Of a stretch of DNA of 7,413 nt, positions 1-6,288 are shown in pieces. Source of the DNA: Chloroflexota bacterium (lineage in GTDB: Bacteria > Chloroflexota > Anaerolineae > UBA7937 > JACPPX01); the NCBI GenBank assembly GCA_016190785.1, contig JACPPX010000061.1, positions 1 to 7,413 of the forward strand, in the 5' to 3' direction. The position numbers and the translations under genes are program-made. The first letter of the stretch is position 1; every line of letters begins with the position of its first letter. The notes beneath the pieces were generated by a model. It was not told the origin of the DNA. It ran no database searches and saw nothing but the letters and a program-made list of their open reading frames with translations.

Positions 1-1281
1 CCGCCGTGGGAGCAAGTGCCAGATGAAGAATGGAATGACTGGCACTGGCAGATGAGGAACCGCATCAACTCCCTGGAGAGACTCCGTGAGGCACTCCATC
101 TCACTGCCGACGAGGAGATGGCGGTGGCCATGGAACCGGAGTTGAAGTTGGGGATCACCCCCTACTTCGCCAACCTTATGGATCCCGATAATCCCCGTGA
201 TCCTCTGAGGATGCAATTGGTTCCCACCACCAACGAATTTGTCCTCGACGATCCGGATCTCGAAGATCCGCTGGGAGAAGATGTTTTCTCGCCGGTACCC
301 GGCCTGACCCACCGTTATCCGGATCGGGTGCTGGTTTTGATCACCGACCAATGCGTCTCTTACTGTCGCTTCTGCACCCGCCGCCGCTTAGTGGGCACCG
401 GGGAAATGCCGGTCTCCAAGGCACGGATCGAGGCCATTGCTGATTACATCGCCCATACTCCGCAAATAAGGGACATCCTTATCTCCGGCGGGGATGGTCT
501 TTTTGTCTCCGATGAGATTTTGGATTTTGTGCTTTCCACATTCGGTCGTATCCCCCATGTGGAGATCATCCGCTTTGGGACACGGGTCCCCGTCTTTCTG
601 CCGCAGCGGATCACTCCCCAACTTGTGAAAACCCTCAAGAAATACCATCCCATCTGGATGAACATCCATGTCAACCACCCCAATGAGATCACGCCCGAAT
701 TGGCCGAGGCCTGTGATCGGCTGGCCGATGCCGGGGTCCCACTTGGTTGTCAGAGCGTACTCATGGCCGGGATCAATGATTGCCCCAATATCATGAAGAA
801 ACTGGCCCATCAACTCCTCAAGATTCGGGTGCGGCCTTACTATCTCTATCAGTGCGATCTCTCTCAAGGGATTGCTCATTTCCGGACTCCGGTGAGCGTG
901 GGACTGAATATCATCGAGAACTTGCGGGGCCACACCACCGGTTTCGCCGTCCCCACTTTTGTTATTGATGCTCCGGGAGGTGGGGGCAAAGTGCCGGTGA
1001 TGCCCCAATACCTGATCTCCATGTCCGAATCCCGAGTGGTGGTTCGGAACTTTGAGGGGACGATCTCCACCTACACCCAGCCCAAACATTATATCCCTCA
1101 TGATACTGCCAACTGCGTCTATTGCCGAGAAGCGCGGCCGGCGGAGGGGGTGGCTAAGCTTTTGGCCGGGGAGCAACTGACCCTGGAGCCGATCGGCCTC
1201 TCCCGCCACGGGCGGCGGCGCAACGGGCAGAAGATTGAGCTCCCCGTGGTGACGGAGAAAGTTAGGGTTTCAGTCAAGTAG
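1..1281 (+). CDS. kamA: Lysine 2,3-aminomutase (KamA family, radical SAM/PLP), 5' end cut by window edge
   Basis: This enzyme is predicted to convert L-lysine to L-beta-lysine in the cytoplasm, using SAM, a [4Fe-4S] cluster and PLP. The frame is open to base 1, and the residues before the GTG at 16 read PPWEQ, which continues the family's N-terminal WNDW.WQ region. That GTG is therefore internal and the true start lies outside. Counting from the GTG, the cluster cysteines are C113, C117 and C120 (CVSYCRFC). R122 follows in TRRR. The PLP lysine is K325 in PGGGGK. D281 (CDLS) and D318 (IDAP) match the two aspartates that bind the lysine side-chain amine in the Clostridium SB4 enzyme (D293, D330). 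All these sites keep a constant offset of 12 from SB4 numbering, as recalled, so the core has no indels. Glutamate 2,3-aminomutase instead has Lys and Asn at those two positions. The zinc region is atypical: C256, C367 and C370 are present but the third clustered cysteine is not. The gene is followed, with a 1-nt overlap, by two ATP-grasp genes. The family call is very secure and the lysine specificity likely. Confidence 0.93.
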   Translation, partial: PPWEQVPDEEWNDWHWQMRNRINSLERLREALHLTADEEMAVAMEPELKLGITPYFANLMDPDNPRDPLRMQLVPTTNEFVLDDPDLEDPLGEDVFSPVPGLTHRYPDRVLVLITDQCVSYCRFCTRRRLVGTGEMPVSKARIEAIADYIAHTPQIRDILISGGDGLFVSDEILDFVLSTFGRIPHVEIIRFGTRVPVFLPQRITPQLVKTLKKYHPIWMNIHVNHPNEITPELAEACDRLADAGVPLGCQSVLMAGINDCPNIMKKLAHQLLKIRVRPYYLYQCDLSQGIAHFRTPVSVGLNIIENLRGHTTGFAVPTFVIDAPGGGGKVPVMPQYLISMSESRVVVRNFEGTISTYTQPKHYIPHDTANCVYCREARPAEGVAKLLAGEQLTLEPIGLSRHGRRRNGQKIELPVVTEKVRVSVK

Positions 1282-2345
1282 TGGCTGGTCTTAAGATTGG
1301 CCTGCTCTACAATTTAAAGGTAAACGCTCCCCCCCTTCCCGGCTCCCCTCCTGACCGCTGGGCGGAGCTGGACTCAGAATCCACGGTCCAGGCCCTGACC
1401 CAAGCCCTGGAAGCGAAGGGACACGAAGTCATACCTATGGAGGGGGATTTATCTCTTCTCCCTAAACTACAAGAAACCCCCATTGATATTGCTTTTAATA
1501 TCTGCGAAGGCCACTTTGGGCAGAGCCGGGAGTCCCAGATCCCGGCAATCTTGGATATGTTGCGTATCCCCTATACTGGCTCGGGGGTGCTCACCCTGGG
1601 CCTAACCCTGGACAAGCCGATGTGCAAGCGGGTGCTTATGGCCCAGGGCCTCCCTACTCCCGCCTTTCAAGTTTTTACTTCGGTCGATGATCCTTTGGAT
1701 CCAAACCTGCATTTCCCCCTATTTGTTAAACCCAGCGTGGAAGGGTCAGGGATAGGGATCACCGGCCACTCGATTGTCAGTGATGAAACGGCATTGCGGG
1801 AGCAGGTTGCTTGGCTTCTAGATGTGTATCAACAGCCAGCCCTGGTGGAGGAGTATATCTCCGGGAAAGAAATAACCGTGGGGCTTATAGGAAACTGGGT
1901 GCGGGAGGAGAAAACAGAGATACGCTGGTCTGCGGACGGGCACCGCAAATCGAAGTATCTCCATGGCTTGCGGGTGTTACCCCCTATGGAAGTGGACTTT
2001 TCAGCGGTCCCTCCTGAGGAAAAGGGGATCTACACCCATCGGGTCAAGGACGAGTTGTGGAAATTGCCCAAATATATCTGTCCCGCCTCTATTTCGGAAG
2101 AAAAGAGCGAGGAGTTGCAACGCTTGTCGGTGGCTGCCTTCCAGGCCATGGGGTGTCTGGACATGGCCCGAATCGATTTTCGTCTGGACCAAGACCTCAA
2201 TCCCTATATTTTGGAAATCAATCCTTTGCCTGGCTTGGCCCCGGGTTACAGTGACCTGGTGATTGAGGCTGAGGCCGATGGACTCAGCCATCCTGAACTT
2301 ATTAACTCTATTTTGGATGCTGCTCGACAGCGCTATGGGATTTGA
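1281..2345 (+). CDS. D-Ala-D-Ala-ligase-like ATP-grasp enzyme (amide/peptide ligase, substrate unknown)
   Basis: This 354-residue cytoplasmic protein has the layout of the Ddl family: an N-terminal Rossmann-like substrate domain (about 1-110), then the ATP-grasp fold (about 111-345). Visible motifs are NICEG (73-77, where Ddl has its HGxxGEDG region), YTGSG (98-102), DK (111-112), VKP (149-151) and the glycine-rich loop EGSGIGI (154-160). ALVEEYISGKE (187-197) is the nucleotide-binding strand, ARIDF (296-300) follows, and EINPLPGL (312-319) supplies the Glu/Asn metal ligands and the PG phosphate loop. The enzyme should activate a carboxylate as an acyl phosphate and join it to an amine. The GTG start at 1281 shares its G with the kamA stop TAG. 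There is only a weak upstream AGGG, so translational coupling is likely. Linkage to kamA argues that beta-lysine or a derivative is a substrate, which is inference. A housekeeping D-Ala-D-Ala ligase is less likely because of this context and the paralogue directly downstream. Confidence 0.85.
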   Translation: MAGLKIGLLYNLKVNAPPLPGSPPDRWAELDSESTVQALTQALEAKGHEVIPMEGDLSLLPKLQETPIDIAFNICEGHFGQSRESQIPAILDMLRIPYTGSGVLTLGLTLDKPMCKRVLMAQGLPTPAFQVFTSVDDPLDPNLHFPLFVKPSVEGSGIGITGHSIVSDETALREQVAWLLDVYQQPALVEEYISGKEITVGLIGNWVREEKTEIRWSADGHRKSKYLHGLRVLPPMEVDFSAVPPEEKGIYTHRVKDELWKLPKYICPASISEEKSEELQRLSVAAFQAMGCLDMARIDFRLDQDLNPYILEINPLPGLAPGYSDLVIEAEADGLSHPELINSILDAARQRYGI

Positions 2346-2348
2346 ACC

Positions 2349-3899
2349 ATGAAAGTTTTAGTGATGTACAACGATCTATCCAAGGAACCGTTGCGCGAAG
2401 CGGCGGACTACATCATCGAGGCCGCCGGTGGGTTTAAGCATGCCGGAGAGTACGTGGCCCAGGCCCTCTCTTCCCTGGGGTACGATGTGGCCCAGGCCAA
2501 AGTGTGGGATGCGGAGGATGTGGAGCGTGCCTTGAAGCGCCATGATCCCCAGAATACGGTAATCTTTAACATGTGCGAGAGCCTGGAGGGGAAGGCCTTC
2601 ATGGAACCGCGGGCGGTGGAAATAATGGAGGAGATGGGCTTTACCTACACCGGTTCTGGGGCGGGAGCGATGCGCAGTTGCCTGAATAAAGCCACCGCCA
2701 AACAGATTTTCCAGGGACATAATCTACCCACTGCGGGGTTCCAGGTCTTTTTGAACGGGGAAAGCCGCTTGGCCTTTCGTTTTCCGGCGATAGTCAAGCC
2801 AGTTGCCGAAGATGCCAGTGCCGGCATCCACCGCAACTCGGTGGTGCGTAACAAACGCCAGCTCCAGGAGCGGGTGATGGATATTGTGCGCAATTACCAC
2901 CAACCGGCCTTAGTGGAAGAGTTCCTTTCTGGTAGGGAGTTCAATGTGGGGGTGTGGGGCAACGGCAAGCCGGAGGCCTTGCCCATTGGGGAGGTGGATT
3001 ACTCCGGCATCCGCAACTCTTTAGAGCGGCTGGTTACCTACGAAGCGAAGTGGCTGGAACATTCTGAGGATTACCTCAACACCCCCAGCGTCTACCCTGC
3101 TCCCCTGGAGGAGAGCCTCAAAAAGAGGGTGGAGAAGTTAGCGGTAAGCGCCTATGAGCTGATGGGGCTGCGGGATTACGGACGGATTGATATCCGCATG
3201 CGGGGAGAGGATCTTTTTATCCTCGAGGCAAATCCCAACCCGGATCTCTCCCCCGATGCCGGGGTGGCGAGAGCGGCTGAGGCCGCGGGATCCTCTTATG
3301 CCCAGATGCTGGCCCATGTCTTGGATTTGGCGGTGGAACGCTCTGGGAAATTCGAGCGACAAAAGGCACCTGTGGTTCCGGTCGCCACCAAGCGAGGCAG
3401 TAAGGTAACGGGTCCTATCCTGCCTACTATCGAAGGAGACAAAGAAGGCATACTCGCCTTGGCTATGGAGGATGGGTTCTTCACCGTGCCGGAGGTAGCG
3501 AGCATCGCCGAACTCTTGGACATCTATTTGCAACGAGCCACGCAGGAGGATTATCACTTTCTCTCCTACCGCGATGGGGAGAGGGTCCTAGGGTTTGCCT
3601 GTTATGGGCCGGCTTCCCTCACCCAGGGTGGGTTCGACCTTTATTGGATTGCGGTGCACCCCGAACACCGCCGGCGGGGCATTGGCCGGGCACTCCTCAA
3701 GCGGGTGGAGGCCGAGGTACGCAAGAAAAAGGGGCGGATGCTCCTTATCGAGACCTCTTCCTCGGAGCGATACGGTCCGACCCGCGAGTTTTATGCTAAG
3801 CAGGGGTATAAGGTAGCGGCCACCATCCCTGATTACTACGCCCCCGGAGACGGGATGGTTATATACCGCAAGGGGTTTCGGACGCGGACCTCCAGCTAG
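2349..3899 (+). CDS. ATP-grasp ligase fused to a C-terminal GNAT N-acetyltransferase
   Basis: This 516-residue two-domain protein has an ATP-grasp ligase at about 1-332, a Lys/Pro/Val-rich linker at about 333-358, and a GNAT domain at about 360-508. The ligase half shows NMCES (74-78), YTGSG (100-104), VKP (149-151), the loop EDASAGI (154-160), ALVEEFLSGRE (187-197), GRIDIR (278-283) and the metal-binding EANPNPDLS (293-301). The key lysine and the VEE strand fall at the same residue numbers as in the preceding protein, so the two are paralogues. However, this copy has EDASAGI where the other has EGSGIGI, and NPNPDLS where the other has NPLPGL. The GNAT half carries the acetyl-CoA pyrophosphate-binding signature RRRGIGRA (441-448) after strand LYWIAVHP, and a late FYAKQGY helix. 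A ligase and an acetyltransferase in one chain suggest sequential ligation and N-acetylation of a small amine. The ATG follows the upstream stop by 3 nt, with a weak GGGA at 2337-2340. The domain assignment is firm and the substrates are unknown. Confidence 0.87.
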   Translation: MKVLVMYNDLSKEPLREAADYIIEAAGGFKHAGEYVAQALSSLGYDVAQAKVWDAEDVERALKRHDPQNTVIFNMCESLEGKAFMEPRAVEIMEEMGFTYTGSGAGAMRSCLNKATAKQIFQGHNLPTAGFQVFLNGESRLAFRFPAIVKPVAEDASAGIHRNSVVRNKRQLQERVMDIVRNYHQPALVEEFLSGREFNVGVWGNGKPEALPIGEVDYSGIRNSLERLVTYEAKWLEHSEDYLNTPSVYPAPLEESLKKRVEKLAVSAYELMGLRDYGRIDIRMRGEDLFILEANPNPDLSPDAGVARAAEAAGSSYAQMLAHVLDLAVERSGKFERQKAPVVPVATKRGSKVTGPILPTIEGDKEGILALAMEDGFFTVPEVASIAELLDIYLQRATQEDYHFLSYRDGERVLGFACYGPASLTQGGFDLYWIAVHPEHRRRGIGRALLKRVEAEVRKKKGRMLLIETSSSERYGPTREFYAKQGYKVAATIPDYYAPGDGMVIYRKGFRTRTSS

Positions 3900-3920
3900 T
3901 TATCTTTTCCTTCTGTAGAA

Positions 3921-3950
3921 AGACGAGGATTAACTCCTCGTCTATTTTAT
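3921..3950 (+). terminator. Rho-independent terminator of the kamA/ATP-grasp operon
   Basis: AGACGAGGA (3921-3929) pairs perfectly with TCCTCGTCT (3935-3943) across a 5-nt loop, TTAAC. A T-rich tract (ATTTTATTTT) follows on the plus strand. It lies 21 bases after the stop codon of the ATP-grasp-GNAT gene and closes the first operon. Confidence 0.9.
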
Positions 3951-3951
3951 T

Positions 3952-3979
3952 TTGATTCTCTTGCTTGGTGTGCTATCAT
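3952..3979 (+). promoter_or_regulatory. Probable sigma-70/SigA promoter for the FTCD-plsC unit (extended -10)
   Basis: A -10 element TATCAT (3974-3979) is preceded by TG at 3971-3972, giving an extended -10 (TGCTATCAT). A -35-like TTGATT (3952-3957) sits 16 bp upstream and matches four of the six consensus bases. Transcription would start near 3986, leaving a leader of about 20 nt. The position directly after a strong terminator and before a new gene supports the call. No operator or riboswitch is visible. Confidence 0.62.
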
Positions 3980-3992
3980 CACCTCGCAACAT

Positions 3993-3998
3993 GGGGAG
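3993..3998 (+). promoter_or_regulatory. Ribosome binding site of the FTCD gene
   Basis: GGGGAG lies 7 nt before the ATG at 4006 and fixes that start. A nearby ATG at 3991 is in the same frame but meets TAA after four codons, so it cannot be the start. Confidence 0.75.
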
Positions 3999-4005
3999 AG
4001 AATAA

Positions 4006-5559
4006 ATGCTGCGGATTGTGGAGTGTGTGCCCAATTTCAGTGAAGGGCGGCGTAAAGAAGTCGTCGACCAGATAGTGGCTGCCATAACTGCGGTGCCGGG
4101 GGTTGTGGTCCTGGATGTGGAACTGGACCAGGATCACAACCGCTCGGTGGTGACCATGGCCGGGGAGCCGGGGGCAGTGGAGGAGGCGGCCTTCCAAGCC
4201 ACGAAAACCGCTGCGGGGCTGATTGACCTCGACCAGCATAAAGGGGAGCACCCCCGTATCGGGGCCACGGATGTAATCCCCTTTATCCCTCTGCAAGGAA
4301 TAACGGTTGAGGAATGCATCGAGATAGCACGGCGGTTGGGGGAGAGGATCGCCCGAGAACTCTACATTCCGGTTTATCTCTACGAGAAAGCGGCCACACG
4401 GCCGGAGCGGGAAGACCTGGCTTACATCCGTCGTGGAGAGTACGAGGGGCTCAAGGAAGAGATTGCCACGAATCCGGACCGGGAGCCAGATTTTGGGCCG
4501 CGGGAGCTGGGCAAGGCAGGGGCTACTGTGGTTGGGGTCCGGGAGCCACTCATTGCCTACAATGTATATCTGGGCACCACGGACCTGGAGATAGCCAAAG
4601 CGGTGGCTCAGGCAGTGCGCAACTCCTCGGGGGGGTTGCGCTTTGTCAAAGCCCTGGGGATGGAGATTTCCCAGCGCAATTTAGTACAGGTGTCAATGAA
4701 TCTCACTAACTTTAGAAAAACCCCCATCCATCGCGCATTTGAACTAGTAAAGCGGGAAGCGGAGCGGTATGGGGTCACGGTGGTTAGCAGTGAAATTGTG
4801 GGACTCCTGCCTGAGGAGGCTTTGCTGGAAGCGGCGGCTTTCTATCTCCGGCTGGAGAATTTCTCCCCCGGCCAGGTTTTGGAACAGCGGCTGGCGGAAG
4901 GCATGGAAACTGCTGGCATTGCAACGCTACCTGGGGAGAAGAAAAAGGAAGGGTTGGAAGAATTTCTGGAGCAGGTGGCCAGTGCCCAGCCGGTCCCTGG
5001 GGGTGGGAGTGTGGCCGCCCTTTCCGCAGCCTTGGCCGCCTCGCTGGTGAGCATGGTTTTGCAAATAACCTTGCCCAAGATCGAAGATGAAACTCTGAAG
5101 AGGGAGATCGAAGAAAACTTGGCAGAAGCCAAGTCTCTCCGCCAAGAACTGTCAGGGCTCATCGCCGAGGATGCTAATGCTTTCCAAGCAGTGTTGACTG
5201 CTTATCGGATGCCAGCGGGAGATGAGCGGGAAGAGGCAGTGCAGATGGCTCTGCGGGGGGCGGCGACGGTTCCCCTCACCGTGGCCGCCAAAGCAGTGCG
5301 GACTATGGAACTGGCTCTTCTTGCTGCCCAGAAAGGAAGCCCCCGCTTGGCCAGCGATGCGGTCAGTGCCGGTTATATGGGCCAGGCCGCGGTCTCCGGG
5401 GCGAGTGCCAATGTGCTGGTCAACGTCTCATCGCTGAGCGATGAGCGGCTGGCCCAAGCCTTCCGCATGCAACTGGAGGCCCTGCAAAATCGATTGGGAG
5501 CTCTGATGGGGGAAATTGAGGGCGCGGTGGCAGAAAATTTGGCCCCGGAGAAGAGATGA
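4006..5559 (+). CDS. ftcD: Bifunctional glutamate formimidoyltransferase / formimidoyltetrahydrofolate cyclodeaminase
   Basis: This protein is predicted to transfer the formimino group of N-formimino-L-glutamate to tetrahydrofolate, then cyclise the product to 5,10-methenyl-THF with release of ammonia. The cytoplasmic protein has 517 residues, close to the fused animal enzyme (about 540). The formimidoyltransferase half (about 1-300) opens with the family N-terminus ECVPNFSEGR (6-15). It contains EHPRIGATDVIPF (81-93), in which H82 matches the catalytic His82 known from the pig enzyme, and later DFGPRELGKAGATVVG (162-177). After a short charged linker (about 309-315), the cyclodeaminase half (about 316-515) shows PVPGGGSVAALSAALAAS (329-346), AEDANAF (387-393) and SDAVSAGYMG (450-459), whose D451 fits the family's conserved active-site Asp. 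The gene has its own promoter and is translationally coupled to plsC. The convergent hutI makes its substrate, placing it in histidine degradation. Many bacteria carry the two halves as separate genes, so the fusion is notable. Confidence in the function is high. Confidence 0.95.
   Translation: MLRIVECVPNFSEGRRKEVVDQIVAAITAVPGVVVLDVELDQDHNRSVVTMAGEPGAVEEAAFQATKTAAGLIDLDQHKGEHPRIGATDVIPFIPLQGITVEECIEIARRLGERIARELYIPVYLYEKAATRPEREDLAYIRRGEYEGLKEEIATNPDREPDFGPRELGKAGATVVGVREPLIAYNVYLGTTDLEIAKAVAQAVRNSSGGLRFVKALGMEISQRNLVQVSMNLTNFRKTPIHRAFELVKREAERYGVTVVSSEIVGLLPEEALLEAAAFYLRLENFSPGQVLEQRLAEGMETAGIATLPGEKKKEGLEEFLEQVASAQPVPGGGSVAALSAALAASLVSMVLQITLPKIEDETLKREIEENLAEAKSLRQELSGLIAEDANAFQAVLTAYRMPAGDEREEAVQMALRGAATVPLTVAAKAVRTMELALLAAQKGSPRLASDAVSAGYMGQAAVSGASANVLVNVSSLSDERLAQAFRMQLEALQNRLGALMGEIEGAVAENLAPEKR
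5427..5445. repeat. 19-bp near-perfect palindrome inside the cyclodeaminase coding region
   Basis: CTCATCGCT and AGCGATGAG are perfect inverted arms of 9 bp around a single central G. They lie in codons for residues around SSLSDE of the FTCD protein. No T-tract follows, so it is not a terminator. It could be an operator-like site or chance, and no function is shown. Confidence 0.4.
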
Positions 5560-6233
5560 ATGCCGGTAAGGCATCGCTCGTTACCCGCCTGGGCAGATTG
5601 TCCCTTCGCTTATTTCTGAGGAGCCTTTTTCGTGTTCAGGTAGAGGGAGCGGAGAGGATCCCTCGCCAGGGCGGCTACATTCTGGTTGCCAACCATCTTA
5701 ATTGGGTGGATCCCATTCTCCTGGCAGCTACCTTTCCTTTAGAGCCACGCATCTATTTTCTGGCTCCGGGTGATGTGGTACTTAATCGCTGGTGGAAGAC
5801 ACTGCTGATGCGGATCTTTGGGGGCGCAATCTTTTATCGGCGATCTAGCGGGATCATGGCTCGCGAGGTAGTGAAGAATATTGTGCAGGTGTTGAGGGAT
5901 GGAGGCATCCTCGGTATCTTTCCGGAAGGAAGGCTTGGGGATAAAGAAGGTGAACTTTTGCCTTTGCGTCGCGGAGTTGGCCACTTTGCATTGGATAGTG
6001 GTGCCCCGCTTTTGCCAGTAGCTCTGTCCGGAACAAGGGAGTTGTATCTGGGCAAGAAATTGCAACTGCGGATTGGTGAACTTTTATGGCCGGAGCCCGG
6101 AGCTGATGCTTTTGGAGCGAAAGTGGGCGAGGTGGTGGCTCAGGTTGGGGGAGCGCTGCGCAGCCTGGTGGAGCCATATATTGATCCGCCGGGGGTGGTG
6201 AAACGTTGGCGGTGGCTCACCCACCTGCTCTAA
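5556..6233 (+). CDS. plsC: 1-acyl-sn-glycerol-3-phosphate acyltransferase (PlsC/LPLAT family)
   Basis: This enzyme is predicted to acylate lysophosphatidic acid, or a related lysolipid, to phosphatidic acid at the inner face of the cytoplasmic membrane. The 225-residue length is typical of the compact bacterial form. Family motifs appear in order: NHLNWVD (46-52), giving the catalytic His47/Asp52 pair of the NH(x4)D box; IFYRR (92-96, motif II); IFPEGR (121-126, motif III); and LLPVALSG (152-159, motif IV). The N-terminus (about 8-27) is basic and hydrophobic and probably binds the membrane as an amphipathic helix. There is no classical transmembrane bundle. The ATG overlaps the FTCD stop as ATGA, and GGAG at 5547-5550 sits 5 nt upstream, so translation is probably coupled. 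No metabolic link to histidine degradation is evident, and the pairing may be accidental. The acyl donor (acyl-ACP or acyl-CoA) cannot be read from the sequence. Confidence 0.92.
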   Translation: MNAGKASLVTRLGRLSLRLFLRSLFRVQVEGAERIPRQGGYILVANHLNWVDPILLAATFPLEPRIYFLAPGDVVLNRWWKTLLMRIFGGAIFYRRSSGIMAREVVKNIVQVLRDGGILGIFPEGRLGDKEGELLPLRRGVGHFALDSGAPLLPVALSGTRELYLGKKLQLRIGELLWPEPGADAFGAKVGEVVAQVGGALRSLVEPYIDPPGVVKRWRWLTHLL

Positions 6234-6252
6234 ACTTTTGGCTGGACTTGGC

Positions 6253-6288
6253 AAAGGGCTAAGCAGTGAAAACGGCTTGGCCCTTTTT
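6253..6288 (+). terminator. Rho-independent terminator of FTCD-plsC, embedded in the 3' end of hutI
   Basis: AAAGGGCTAAGC (6253-6264) pairs with GCTTGGCCCTTT (6275-6286). This makes a 12-bp stem with one T-G wobble, a 10-nt loop and T residues to 6288. In the plus direction the stem ends in TTTTT. In the minus direction only three T's follow before GCC, so it should terminate hutI less well. The hairpin covers the hutI stop codon and its last few codons. Confidence 0.78.

Noticed and set aside
254..270. Inverted repeat CGGATCT / AGATCCG in kamA
   Set aside because: It has only 7-bp arms, no T-tract, and lies in codons of a repeated Asp-Pro segment. Chance.
388..1209. Long minus-strand open frame of 273 codons opposite kamA
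   Set aside because: It lies wholly within a well-supported gene, its translation shows no recognisable domain, and no promoter or ribosome site precedes it. It is a by-product of GC-rich codon use.
1..1281. Glutamate 2,3-aminomutase as the identity of the KamA protein
   Set aside because: The positions that are Lys and Asn in glutamate 2,3-aminomutase are both Asp here (D281 and D318), as in lysine 2,3-aminomutase.
1..1281. EpmB (YjeK), the elongation factor P beta-lysylation mutase
   Set aside because: EpmB proteins are shorter and lack the long C-terminal region seen here, and no epmA or efp gene is nearby. The full-length clostridial form fits better.
1281..2345. Housekeeping D-alanine-D-alanine ligase of peptidoglycan synthesis
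   Set aside because: The fold matches, but the usual HGxxGEDG region is replaced by NICEGHFGQSRE, and the gene sits between kamA and a paralogous ligase-GNAT fusion rather than with cell-wall genes. Not fully excluded.
4314..4709. Plus-strand open frame of 131 codons in another frame of the FTCD gene
   Set aside because: It overlaps the conserved formimidoyltransferase domain and its translation is low in complexity, rich in Gly, Arg and Ser.
5186..5203. Hairpin AAGCAGT / ACTGCTT in the FTCD gene as an internal terminator
   Set aside because: It has a short stem with no following T-run and lies inside a conserved coding region.
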